Below are positions 15,896 to 24,115 of a stretch of DNA of 60,172 nt, one piece after another. The DNA comes from Methyloceanibacter sp. Lineage in GTDB: Bacteria; Pseudomonadota; Alphaproteobacteria; Rhizobiales; Methyloligellaceae. The stretch's first letter is position 1. Each line of letters starts with the position of its first letter. The notes under the pieces are model-generated. The model did not search any database, was not told where the DNA came from, and worked only from the letters and a program-made list of their open reading frames with translations. The stretch is taken from NCBI GenBank assembly GCA_030064755.1, contig JASJEH010000005.1:1-60172 (forward strand). The letters run 5' to 3'. A program made the translations under genes and the position numbers.

Positions 15896-16294
15896 CTAGT
15901 CGCCGCTCTTCCGCAACTCGTCAACACTCCATGGCCCGCCGCCCGCAAAGGCGATATAGAGGAAGATGAAGCAGTAGAGGATGGCCGCATCGCCGCCGTT
16001 CTGCAGCGGATAGATGCTCTGGGGTGCGTGGAATTGCCAGTAGGCCACTGCCATCATGCCAGAAAGGATGAAGGCCACTGGCCGCGTGAAGAGGCCAAGG
16101 ACGAGCAAAATGCCGCCGACGATTTCCAGCCATCCGCCGATCCACATCTGCGACATGAACTCGGGCGCCCCGCGCTCCGTCGCCGGAAAATTGAAGATCT
16201 TAGCCGTCCCGTGCGCCATGAAGATCAGCGCAGACACGATTCGCGTGATACTTAAAATGCGCGGTGCCCATTCGGTTTGAAGCTTGTCGGCCAT
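15896..16294 (-). CDS. DoxX family membrane protein
   Basis: 132 residues, four membrane helices. Landmarks are ALIFMAHGTAKIFNFPA (helix 1 with a small-residue motif), WIGGWLEIVGGILLVLGLF, TRPVAFILSGMMAVAYWQFH and AILYCFIFLYIAFAGGGPWS, all typical of DoxX (PF07681). Members take part in thiol or quinone-linked redox processes in the membrane, with unclear substrates. The ATG follows AAGGGAGG. The gene is not tightly linked to a partner. Confidence 0.88.
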   Translation of the reverse strand: MADKLQTEWAPRILSITRIVSALIFMAHGTAKIFNFPATERGAPEFMSQMWIGGWLEIVGGILLVLGLFTRPVAFILSGMMAVAYWQFHAPQSIYPLQNGGDAAILYCFIFLYIAFAGGGPWSVDELRKSGD

Positions 16295-16398
16295 AGCGGC
16301 AGTCCCTCCCTTGTTGGTCGCCGTTCCGCCCGAAGCTTAACCTGACAAGATGGGCCCGTCATGTCACGAGCCAGAGAGGATTTGGCAATTCGGGCACG

Positions 16399-16432
16399 AA
16401 AAAGGGGAGCCCGGCAGGACTCCCCCTTTGCA
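16399..16432 (-). terminator. terminator of glnII
   Basis: On the minus strand GGGGAG, a 10-base loop and CTCCCC are followed by TTTTTC, about 45 bases after the glnII stop. Confidence 0.75.
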
Positions 16433-16474
16433 ACTCTCTTAGAATGTGGCGCGCCAACCGCGCAGGCTTGGGCC

Positions 16475-17506
16475 TTACGCGGCCGCCGTCACGCTGGTCG
16501 GCACTTCGGAAATGGTCTTCAGGATCTGAGAAGCAATCGCGTAGGGATCGCCTTGCGAGTTTGGACGGCGGTCTTCCAGATAGCCCTTGTAGCCGTTCCG
16601 AACGAAACTATGCGGCACGCGGATCGAGGCGCCACGATCAGCGACGCCGAAGGAAAACTTATTCCATGGCGCGGTTTCGTGGTTGCCAGTGAGGCGCATG
16701 TGATTGTCTGGGCCATAAACGGCGATGTGGTCCTCTAGGTTCTTCTCGAACTGGTCCATAAGCGCGTTGAAGTAGGCCTCGCCACCAACTTCACGAAGAT
16801 GCTTTGTAGAGAAGTTGGCGTGCATCCCTGAGCCATTCCAGTCAGTGTCGCCAAGCGGCTTGCAATGATACTCGATATCGACACCGTATTTCTCGGTCAG
16901 TCGCTCAAGCAGATAACGCGCCATCCACATTTCGTCGGCTGCTCTCTTAGAGCCCTTGCCGAAGATCTGGAACTCCCACTGGCCCTTGGCAACCTCGGCA
17001 TTGATGCCTTCGTGATTAATGCCGCACTCAAGGCATAGATCGAGATGTTCCTCAACGATCTGGCGGGCGATGGAGCCGACCTGGCTGTGGCCAACACCTG
17101 TGTAGTATTTGCCCTGAGGTTCAGGAAAACCCTGGTCCGGGAAACCAAGCGGGCGCCCTTCCTTGTAGAAGAAGTACTCTTGCTCGAAACCGAACCACGC
17201 GTCCTCATCGTCGAGGATGGTCGCACGTTGATTTGACTCGTGCGGGGTGCCGTCCGGGTTCATCACCTCGCACAGAACAAGTGCACCGTTGGTGCGGGAT
17301 GGGTCTTCGAAGATACGGACTGGTTTTAGGACGCAGTCGGAGTTACTGCCATCGGCCTGCAGGGTGGAGCTGCCGTCGAAGCCCCATTCCGGGAGCTGCT
17401 CCATTGTAGGAAAGCTATCGTACTCTTTGATCTGGGTTTTGCCGCGCAGGTTCGGTACGGGCGTGTAACCGTCGAGCCAAATGTACTCGAGCTTATACTT
17501 GGTCAT
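16475..17506 (-). CDS. glnII: glutamine synthetase type II
   Basis: 343 residues from ATG 17506, with AAGGA upstream; about the usual length for the eukaryote-like GSII of rhizobia and other bacteria. Makes glutamine from glutamate, ammonia and ATP. Landmarks: YKLEYIWLDGYTPVPNLRGK, WGFDGSSTLQADGSNSDCVL, WFGFEQEYFFYKEGRP, GINHEGINAEVAKGQWEFQI, NGSGMHANFSTK and RLTGNHETAPWNKFSFGVAD. Unlike GSI, this form is not adenylylated, so the glnE product at 47 kb should not control it. A sigma-54 type promoter 83-97 bases upstream points to NtrC control under nitrogen limitation. Confidence 0.95.
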   Translation of the reverse strand: MTKYKLEYIWLDGYTPVPNLRGKTQIKEYDSFPTMEQLPEWGFDGSSTLQADGSNSDCVLKPVRIFEDPSRTNGALVLCEVMNPDGTPHESNQRATILDDEDAWFGFEQEYFFYKEGRPLGFPDQGFPEPQGKYYTGVGHSQVGSIARQIVEEHLDLCLECGINHEGINAEVAKGQWEFQIFGKGSKRAADEMWMARYLLERLTEKYGVDIEYHCKPLGDTDWNGSGMHANFSTKHLREVGGEAYFNALMDQFEKNLEDHIAVYGPDNHMRLTGNHETAPWNKFSFGVADRGASIRVPHSFVRNGYKGYLEDRRPNSQGDPYAIASQILKTISEVPTSVTAAA

Positions 17507-17920
17507 TATGAGTCCTTCTGGGTTTAAGTAACTGTACGGATTAATCCCACCGTGGCCGTGAGAGGCTAGCGGCCAACACTTCCCCAAAGCACTTTTTGTG
17601 CCAGTGCGAACACGGCGCCTATGATTAGCGCAGCGCTCGACCCCCGCTCCTAGGATCGTGACACGCTTCTTGAATTTTTCGGAACAATGTTAGTGGCTTA
17701 GGGGCGCATGACCTCACGCTCTTCCGGCGATCGATCGAGATCAAGATGTTCAATTCGAAGGCAGTCGCACTCTGATGAGCAATCAAGCAGAAGTTCTGCT
17801 GCTCAAATGTTCGCCACTTCGCGATTATTTTGTGCAAGCAGACACGGACGTCTCATATAGATGAATGGACGTGTGTTGTGGCGATTCTGCTCTGACGCAT
17901 GCTCGACGATGGAGGAAACC
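17507..17920. other. 413-base divergent intergenic region of glnII and DUF2735
   Basis: It contains the sigma-54 promoter of glnII at 17589-17603. No clear NtrC site or coding gene was identified; the short minus-strand open frame here has no ribosome site. Confidence 0.5.
17589..17603 (-). promoter_or_regulatory. sigma-54 (RpoN) promoter of glnII
   Basis: Minus strand TGGCACAAAAAGTGC has the invariant GG and GC spaced by 10 bases; the -24 box is perfect (TGGCAC) and the -12 box has GTGC in place of TTGC. It lies 83 bases before the ATG, which agrees with known RpoN/NtrC control of glnII in rhizobia. Confidence 0.7.
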
Positions 17921-18121
17921 ATGACGGCAAACGCGCATCAGGGAACGGCAAAAATCATTCCGTTCCCGAAAGGCGGCCGCTCGCGACAGAGCGGCGGCCA
18001 GCACGGCACACACGCGGCTGATGATCTTCTGGCGTCAATGCGTGTAACGTTCGTGGAGTATGGGAGCGGCTCGTATCACGAAGCGGCCATTCGTGATGCG
18101 CAGCATTCGCATGAGCATTGA
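17921..18121 (+). CDS. DUF2735 family small protein
   Basis: 66 residues from ATG 17921, with GGAGG five bases upstream. The N-terminal TAKIIPFPKGGRSRQ motif is that of DUF2735. The rest is polar and ends with a His-rich tail (DAQHSHEH). As I recall, the family often lies next to glnII in Hyphomicrobiales, which fits its divergent position here and suggests a nitrogen-related role. The biochemical function is unknown. Confidence 0.75.
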   Translation: MTANAHQGTAKIIPFPKGGRSRQSGGQHGTHAADDLLASMRVTFVEYGSGSYHEAAIRDAQHSHEH

Positions 18122-18215
18122 CGCACTAGTGACCGTCGACGATGCTTTGTGGTCGGCCTAGACAGGACGCGTGGCGCTCTATCTTGGGCGTCGCGCCGCC
18201 ATGCCGTCCAAAGGG

Positions 18216-19409
18216 CTAAAGGCTGACGGACCGTATACTGTCTGATACGCGCGGTGCATTGTCTTCAAACATCGACATCATGGGCTCGTCGGCCAACATG
18301 ACTTCCTCGAAATCGCCGAAGCCGTTAAAGCGGTTTGCCATGACGCGGCCATATGCACCGACTTGGCCGATCTCTATATAATCTCCCTCCCCGATGGCAT
18401 CGGGTAAGACGAAGGGACCCGGCATGTAGTCCGCGCTATCGCACGTAGGGCCGTAGAGTACGAATGCGGTCTCGGCGGACCCGAGAGTCGCGCGGCCGGG
18501 AGTCACGCAGCGTGCGGGGAAGCGGAACCCCGCAAAGGCTGCGTCGAACAAAGAGCCGAAAGCACCGTCATTAATGTAGAGCGCATTGCCGCGCCGCGCA
18601 TCAACCCGCACGATCACGGCCTCGGCCTCGGCGACTAGCGCACGCCCGGGCTCGCACAGAAGTTCGCACGAGTGCTTAATCGCCAGCGCATCCTTCGCCT
18701 GCACGATTTCCTTCAGATAGCTTTCGAGCCCCGGTGGATCCGAGTGCGGATAGCGCGCCGGAAAGCCGCCACCGATGTCGATCGCGTCCACGAGAACACC
18801 CGACGAGACGATGAGTTGTCCGACCTGGGTCAGCGTCTCTCCGAACGCGGCTGGAACCACCGCCTGCGAGCCCACGTGAAAGGTGATGCCAAGACGCCTT
18901 GCGTGCTGCCGCGCCCGCAGCAGGAGGGCCGGCGCTTCTTCGACGGTAGCCCCGTACTTGCCCTCTAGAGGGATGAGGCTGTGGGTATTGGGACAGGCAA
19001 TGCGCAGAAAAAGCGTGAGGTCGTCGGCGCCGTCCGTTTCCGCGAGGACCTTGCCGAGCTCGTCATGAGAGTCGAACGCGAAACTCCGGACGCGGAAGTC
19101 GCGGTAGGCGTGGCGAATGTCGCCCCGCGACTTGATGGGATTCATGTAATAGAGCTCGGCACCGTCGATCGAGCAAACGCGCTCCATCTCCGCACGTGAC
19201 GCAACGTCGAATCTGCGAACGCCAGCCTGAGCCAACGCTTCCAGTATCAGCTGCGAATCATTCGCCTTGGTCGCATAGAGAACGCGCCCTGGAAATTTCT
19301 CCAAGAACCATTTGGCCGCACGCGCCGCCGCATGAGGCCGCATAGCCAGCACGGGCCGATCCGGGCAGCGATGCTGGAGAAACTCGGTTGCGGTCGGAAA
19401 AATGTTCAT
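18216..19409 (-). CDS. PLP-dependent ornithine/lysine-type decarboxylase (fold III)
   Basis: 397 residues from ATG 19409; the frame is open further upstream but without a better start. Alanine-racemase-fold decarboxylase: VLYATKAN with PLP Lys48, HVGSQ at His178, the phosphate loop DIGGGFP, CEPGRALVAEAE, and the C-terminal GPTCDSADYMPGP with catalytic Cys323 and Asp. These residues fit eukaryote-like ornithine decarboxylase, and alphaproteobacterial members act on ornithine and/or lysine to make putrescine or cadaverine. Last in a minus-strand run after the caspase-like gene, 160 bases apart. Confidence 0.88.
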   Translation of the reverse strand: MNIFPTATEFLQHRCPDRPVLAMRPHAAARAAKWFLEKFPGRVLYATKANDSQLILEALAQAGVRRFDVASRAEMERVCSIDGAELYYMNPIKSRGDIRHAYRDFRVRSFAFDSHDELGKVLAETDGADDLTLFLRIACPNTHSLIPLEGKYGATVEEAPALLLRARQHARRLGITFHVGSQAVVPAAFGETLTQVGQLIVSSGVLVDAIDIGGGFPARYPHSDPPGLESYLKEIVQAKDALAIKHSCELLCEPGRALVAEAEAVIVRVDARRGNALYINDGAFGSLFDAAFAGFRFPARCVTPGRATLGSAETAFVLYGPTCDSADYMPGPFVLPDAIGEGDYIEIGQVGAYGRVMANRFNGFGDFEEVMLADEPMMSMFEDNAPRVSDSIRSVSL

Positions 19410-19571
19410 CCGAAAACTCTCATCCCACGAGGGCCCCGGCACGGGGCAGCCGATCAGAGGTGACAAAATCTTCCGACAAGAGCGCGTATTGGCGATGTGC
19501 GCCGCCGCGCGAAGCAGCTCTGCGTAGGGGCTTGGGCCTGCCTTGTAAAGAGCTGTTTCGGCGCCCAAGTC

Positions 19572-20993
19572 CTAGCCTTGTTCAGGACTTGCTGGCTCGC
19601 GCTCAGGCGCCTTCAAATCGGTGGTTCCAGCAGCGGAGAGCTTCGGGCTCTGAAGCAATCCAAATGTTTTGCGCGCGCCGAGACGGACCATTGCGGCCGT
19701 GTAGGCGTAGAGTTCCGCACTATCGATCTTGCCGTCGCCGTTCCCGACCGGCGCAAGGTCGGCGTTCCCCGCAAGGCCTTCAATTAGATAGCGCGTGAAC
19801 AATCCCACATCGTATTCAAGGTCCATCAGCGCGCGCTGGCCACGGTCGGCGGACACGAGGACCGTCAGGGGGGCCTTGGGCTTCTCGGGCAACGCACTAC
19901 GTTTCGTCTCAGGAATGTTCGGCGGCAGAATGTGGTTGCCGTGATCCCGGCCAAAGGAGCTCTCAAGCAGCACCACAACCTGCTCCGCGCCAGAACTTTC
20001 GAGGTTGGCGTACATTGTTGAGAGCGGATAGCCACGGCGCTCTTCCCGATAGGGCTCGGCGTCGACGGGAAGGAGGTAGGCCTCATCCTGAGCGGCATTC
20101 ACGGCACCGTGGCCGGAGTAGTAGACAAAGACCTTCGCCTCGGGCCGGGCCCGGATCAGGCGTTTCAACTCTCCATCGGAACCTGGGACAGGCCCGAAGA
20201 CGCGTTCCAAGTCCGCTCGCGCCGCATTGCGCAGGTCAATAACTTGATCTTGCCGGAAGCCCATGTGCTCGGTGAGAAAGAAGTACATCGCGCCTGCATC
20301 GTTCCTGGCTGTGCGGGCGGGCGGCAGGTTGTCGTAAGTCGAGTTGCCAATGATCACCGCGATGGCGTTGTCGTCTTCCTGCATTGTCGGCATCGCGCGG
20401 TACAGCTCGCGGACCCGGCTGAACGACTTAACGACGTTCCCACTGGCACTGCCGGGACGGGGCATCTGGCGCGGGGGGATGCTGCATAGCTCCAGGTTGC
20501 CCGCTTCCTCGACTCGGCGGACATCTTTCAGCGACAGGTGGCCGGTGATCTGAACGCAGGACCGGCACCACACGACACCGTACCGGCCGTAAAGGTCATC
20601 GAGTTGCTTTGGGCTAAGCGCGGCCGGCGCAGGCAAGCAACCGGGCGCACACGCCTTGGCCGTCACGCCGGGACCATGAGCATCGCGAAGTTTGGCCAGT
20701 AGGTCTTCAGGCAGGCAGTCGATGTCGAGACGACGCCGCGCAGGAGGCCTATCCGAAGCGGTCTCAGGTGCTGCGGCGGGCGCAGGCATCCCATCAGTTG
20801 CTGGTTCGGATTCTGATGCCGAGACCGGAACCGTCTCTGGCGCCAGATCCGCTACGACAGTTTCCATGGAGGCCTCGGCGACGGGCGCGGCTACTGCGGC
20901 ATCGGTCGCGGCGAGACCACTTGCGACCAATAGACCAAGAGCCAAGGCAATCTGCGCGATCAGCCGAGACTGGCTTCGATACTTCCCCGCCAT
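19572..20993 (-). CDS. exported caspase-like (C14) protein with the catalytic Cys replaced
   Basis: 473 residues, GAGGAG before the ATG. A signal peptide or anchor at residues 1-35 is followed by an Ala/Pro/Glu-rich linker to about 85, a Cys-containing domain (CLPEDLLAKLRDAHGPG, then CAPGCLPAPAALSPKQLDDL and VVWCRSCVQITGHLSLKDV), and a caspase-like domain from about 207. It has AIAVIIGNSTYDNLPPARTA and the His motif VFVYYSGHGAVNAAQ. Where family members have D-A-C-F-S-G, this protein has LLESSFGRD, so the nucleophile is Ser. An EF-hand-like loop (GNGDGKIDSAELYAY) follows. It may bind rather than cleave. Confidence 0.8.
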   Translation of the reverse strand: MAGKYRSQSRLIAQIALALGLLVASGLAATDAAVAAPVAEASMETVVADLAPETVPVSASESEPATDGMPAPAAAPETASDRPPARRRLDIDCLPEDLLAKLRDAHGPGVTAKACAPGCLPAPAALSPKQLDDLYGRYGVVWCRSCVQITGHLSLKDVRRVEEAGNLELCSIPPRQMPRPGSASGNVVKSFSRVRELYRAMPTMQEDDNAIAVIIGNSTYDNLPPARTARNDAGAMYFFLTEHMGFRQDQVIDLRNAARADLERVFGPVPGSDGELKRLIRARPEAKVFVYYSGHGAVNAAQDEAYLLPVDAEPYREERRGYPLSTMYANLESSGAEQVVVLLESSFGRDHGNHILPPNIPETKRSALPEKPKAPLTVLVSADRGQRALMDLEYDVGLFTRYLIEGLAGNADLAPVGNGDGKIDSAELYAYTAAMVRLGARKTFGLLQSPKLSAAGTTDLKAPEREPASPEQG

Positions 20994-21048
20994 TGAACTC
21001 CTCGAAGCGGATGTTTGCCGACCACGCTAGTGCGCGGACCGGAAGTCT

Positions 21049-21984
21049 TCAAGGAGTCTCCGCAGATTCTCGCCCTGGCGGCAGGGTCTTGAGAAAGGCC
21101 GCGATGGCTTCGCGATCTTTAGCCGGCAAGCGCGCCATGTTTTCCTGAACCGGTACCATAACGTCGCCGACGACGTCGAAGTCCGGCGTTGATCCTGTCT
21201 CTAGAAAGTACGCGATGTCAGCTTGGCTCCAATCGCCAATGCCCTCGCTGCTCGAACCGATATTCGGCGCATCGCCCTTCCCCGACGGGCTCTTGGCCCC
21301 CGCAAAGGCCGCGCTGGCGATGATACCGCCGAGCGCATTGCGAGGGCTGTGGCACTGGACGCAGTGACCAGGGCCCATCACGAGATAGCCGCCGCGGTTG
21401 ACGGACTGGCTCGCTTGCGGGTCGGGCTCAAAGGTCTTCCCATCGACGTAAAGACGTTGGAACAGACCCACGCCCCGGCGAATGTTGTAAGGGAAGTGCA
21501 ACGCGTTAGCGGGCACCGTGCTGCGCACGGGCGGCAGCGTATCGAGATAGGCCTTGAGATCGATGAGATCTTCAAAGCGCATGCGCTGATACGATGTGTA
21601 GGGAAACGAGGGATAGAGGTGGACGCCGCCGGGCGCAACGCCCCGCTTCATCGCGTTGACGAAGTCCAGCGTAGACCAGCCGCCAATCCCGGTCTCGGGG
21701 TCGGGCGAAATGTTGGGTACATGAAAGGTCCCCACATCCGTCTTGAGACAACGGCTGCCCGCGAGTTGCGTCTCATCCTCGATCTCAAGACCGTCGCAGG
21801 TCTTGACGGGCACGGCGTGACACTCGGCGCACCCTCCGGCGATGAACATCATCTTCCCGTTCGCAACATCCGGCGTATGGTCCGGCAGGTCCGCCGCCGA
21901 GAACGTGACCGGGATCGTGAGGAGATAGAAGGCCAAGGCCCCAACCGCGATAAGCGCGAGCACAAGAAGAAGGACTGTCCGCAT
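21049..21984 (-). CDS. di-haem c-type cytochrome, membrane anchored
   Basis: 311 residues from ATG 21984. An N-terminal membrane helix (RTVLLLVLALIAVGALAFYL) leads to two haem domains with CAECH and CVQCH. Other Cys (KTCDGLE, SRCLKTD) lie after the first site. Segments PNISPDPETGIGGWSTLDFV and APNIGSSSEGIGDWSQADI repeat the axial-ligand region. The layout recalls the cytochrome subunits of membrane alcohol/aldehyde/gluconate dehydrogenases, but no dehydrogenase lies next to it, so the electron donor is unknown. It is 35 bases after the GST gene. Confidence 0.85.
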   Translation of the reverse strand: MRTVLLLVLALIAVGALAFYLLTIPVTFSAADLPDHTPDVANGKMMFIAGGCAECHAVPVKTCDGLEIEDETQLAGSRCLKTDVGTFHVPNISPDPETGIGGWSTLDFVNAMKRGVAPGGVHLYPSFPYTSYQRMRFEDLIDLKAYLDTLPPVRSTVPANALHFPYNIRRGVGLFQRLYVDGKTFEPDPQASQSVNRGGYLVMGPGHCVQCHSPRNALGGIIASAAFAGAKSPSGKGDAPNIGSSSEGIGDWSQADIAYFLETGSTPDFDVVGDVMVPVQENMARLPAKDREAIAAFLKTLPPGRESAETP

Positions 21985-22019
21985 CGTCTTCCGTACTCTC
22001 CGGAAATGGCCCAGCGGCG

Positions 22020-22667
22020 CTAGGGCAACGGCAACTCGCGTCCGGCGCCGACAACGTCCCATCCGCGCTGAACCGCCGGACGCGCCGCGATGGCATGGTA
22101 CCACCGCTTGATATTGGGATGCTCATCGACGTCCACAGGCTGGATGGGGTAGCGGGCAATCCAGGGCCAGATGGAAATGTCGGCGATGGAATAGTCCCCA
22201 GCCATGTACTCGACCTCACCAAGGCGGGTCTCCAAAACCTTCCAAAGGCGGCGCGCCTCCCTCGTATAGCGCTCCTCGGCATAGGCGCTCTTGCCAGGAT
22301 GGTAAGAGACGAAGTGATGCACCTGTCCGAGGAACGGTCCGGCGCCCCCCATCTGCCACATAAGCCATTCGTGGGTCCGCCACTTTCCCTCGAAGTCCTG
22401 TGGCAGAAGCAGACCTGACTTCTCCGCCAGATAGAGAAGGATCGCGCCCGATTCCATCAGCTGCAGCCCGGTGTCGTGATCGACGATGGCTGGGATCTTG
22501 TTGTTGGGCGAGATCTTGAGAAACTCGGGATCGAACTGCGCGCCGCTCTCGATGTCGATGCGGTGGACCTTGTAAGGCAGCCCTGTCTCCTCGAGCATGA
22601 TCGAGGCTTTCTGTCCGTTTGGCGTCATCCAAGTATACAGGTCGATCACGCGGTCCAGTCCCTTCAA
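22020..22667 (-). CDS. glutathione S-transferase, Nu-class (YghU/YfcG-like)
   Basis: 215 residues. Thioredoxin-fold N-domain with YTWMTPNGQKASIMLEETG, the active-site Thr-Pro-Asn motif of Nu-class enzymes, then NNKIPAIVDHD and LQLMESGAILLYLAEKSG. The all-helical C-domain has YMAGDYSIADISIWPW. Relatives act as disulfide-bond reductases on glutathione disulfides. First gene of a likely unit with the cytochrome. Confidence 0.9.
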   Translation of the reverse strand: MKGLDRVIDLYTWMTPNGQKASIMLEETGLPYKVHRIDIESGAQFDPEFLKISPNNKIPAIVDHDTGLQLMESGAILLYLAEKSGLLLPQDFEGKWRTHEWLMWQMGGAGPFLGQVHHFVSYHPGKSAYAEERYTREARRLWKVLETRLGEVEYMAGDYSIADISIWPWIARYPIQPVDVDEHPNIKRWYHAIAARPAVQRGWDVVGAGRELPLP

Positions 22668-22815
22668 GTCACGGCAGCGGATCGGAAATCCGCAGCGCGG
22701 TACATTAAGTCTTCACGGCTTCGCCGCCCTATCGCCCGAAACGGGTCGCGTCAAGGTCACAGCTAGAGTGTAGCCATGAAGCAATGGCGGGGCGGCCGGC
22801 TTGAGGGAGACGGGA

Positions 22816-23592
22816 ATGCTCAATTCAACGCAACACGAGCAGCATCACAAAGCAGCGATCGAGCCCATTGCGGCTTCGCCGACACTGTTTTCGATCTGCT
22901 ATACGCCGCGTCCCGGAAGTCCCCTTGCCCTGTTCGGCCGCTCCTGGTTCGGCCGAGCCAATGACGGAACCGCCTTTCAAGCCTTCTCCTCATCCGGCAT
23001 TAGAAGCGATGCACCGTCTGGCATTTCGCGGACGCCCGGCCGCTACTTTGGGCTGCATGCACCGTTCTTTGCTTCTTCTTCCCTCCGCGCCGGCATGCGG
23101 CTGGAGGAGATTAGAACCCACCTCGAGAGCTTTGCGGCACACCGTAAGCCGATCGAGACGGGACCCTTAACGCTGGCGCGGGTGCGCCGCTCCCTCGTGC
23201 TTCAGCCCGCAGAGCCACAACCCGAGCTCAATTGGCTCGCGCTTCAGTGCTTCAACGCATTCGATGGGTACGCAGCGGCGACGGCGATTTCAGAAGACGA
23301 GCATCAGCACTTAAGCCCCCATCAGCGCCTCTTGCTCAAGAGTTTCGGGCAACCGAACGTGATGAGCGAGTACCGCTTCTCGCTCGGGCTCACTGGGCCA
23401 CTCGAAGACAATCAACTCGAGCGTGTCTCTCATGCCTTGCGCCCCTTAATCGAGCCGTTTTGTACCGAGGGCGTCTGCGTGGATGGCCTCTCGTTCATCG
23501 GCAGTCCAAACGATAAGGCATGCGACGAGGCGCCCGGCCGATCCCCTAGATCACCCCTTCGGCTTCTTGGCAGGTTTGCCCTCGGAGGCTGA
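22816..23592 (+). CDS. DUF1045-like 2H-phosphoesterase relative, active motifs degenerate
   Basis: 258 residues from ATG 22816 (AGGGAG upstream; TTG at 22801 is an alternative). The fold is recognisable: SICYTPRPGSPLALFGRSWF, GRYFGLHAPFF, LESFAAHRKPIETGPLTLAR and MSEYRFSLGLTGPL. In DUF1045 the two catalytic motifs are H-A-T and H-M-T. Here the first is HAP (Thr lost) and the second SLG (His and Thr lost), so the usual 2H chemistry should be gone. Possible roles are RNA or nucleotide binding. It is divergent from the GST gene. Confidence 0.75.
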   Translation: MLNSTQHEQHHKAAIEPIAASPTLFSICYTPRPGSPLALFGRSWFGRANDGTAFQAFSSSGIRSDAPSGISRTPGRYFGLHAPFFASSSLRAGMRLEEIRTHLESFAAHRKPIETGPLTLARVRRSLVLQPAEPQPELNWLALQCFNAFDGYAAATAISEDEHQHLSPHQRLLLKSFGQPNVMSEYRFSLGLTGPLEDNQLERVSHALRPLIEPFCTEGVCVDGLSFIGSPNDKACDEAPGRSPRSPLRLLGRFALGG

Positions 23593-23682
23593 CGCTTGTG
23601 AGACCCTCGGGGCCAAACCCCAGCCTCAGTTTTGACACAGGCGTCCTCCAGTTTCGGATCATTGGGGGCACAGGGGATTCCA

Positions 23683-23862
23683 ATGCCGAATTATGCCGAA
23701 ATACTGGCGTTCCTCGCCGAAAATCCTCCGCAGCTCGAAGGTGAGTGCGAACTACACGCCTCACTCCTGGAGTTGTTGGCCAGGTGCCTGCGAAATGAGC
23801 AGGTTGCGACCGACGACGATTTCGCTGATTTCGGGGATATCACCGGTATTTCAATAAACTAG
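23683..23862 (+). CDS. small acidic hypothetical protein
   Basis: 59 residues from ATG 23683, GGGGA upstream. The first half is helical (YAEILAFLAENPPQLEGECE, then LHASLLELLARCLRNEQ); the end is acidic and disordered-like (VATDDDFADFGDITGISIN). Two Cys. No family recognised. It lies between the DUF1045-like gene and the 2-oxoglutarate oxygenase, all on the plus strand. Confidence 0.4.
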   Translation: MPNYAEILAFLAENPPQLEGECELHASLLELLARCLRNEQVATDDDFADFGDITGISIN

Positions 23863-23900
23863 ACCAAGGGCTTCCACCGCTTGGCGGCGCCAGTCTTCTC

Positions 23901-24107
23901 TTGGATTTGAGCCGCATCAACGCCGGCCAGCAGTATTCGCTGGAAGTTCTCGAGCGCACCCGCGGCGACTGCAAGCGTCGGATTGCAACTGCATTGGAAA
24001 GCGGTTCATTTGCGCGGAGAGGTCCTAGGGTGCTAATTGAGCAGCTGGATGGGGTCGCCTGGGCGCTGGAGAAACCAGCATGTTTCGACCCAACCTTTAG
24101 GAGTTGA
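23901..24107 (+). CDS. possible small protein before the oxygenase
   Basis: 68 residues from TTG 23901; no good ribosome site. The sequence (SRINAGQQYSLEVLERTRGD, then VLIEQLDGVAWALEKPACFD) looks protein-like and the third codon bases are fairly GC-rich. The frame ends 8 bases before the oxygenase ATG. It may instead be untranslated leader. Confidence 0.3.
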   Translation: MDLSRINAGQQYSLEVLERTRGDCKRRIATALESGSFARRGPRVLIEQLDGVAWALEKPACFDPTFRS

Positions 24108-24115
24108 CCGACATT

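Noticed and set aside
17625..17837. 70-codon minus-strand frame upstream of glnII
   Set aside because: Overlaps the region upstream of the sigma-54 promoter, has no ribosome site and no protein-like pattern.
21223..22023. 266-codon plus-strand frame opposite the cytochrome gene
   Set aside because: Antisense to CXXCH-containing cytochrome; composition is Arg/Ala-rich without domains.
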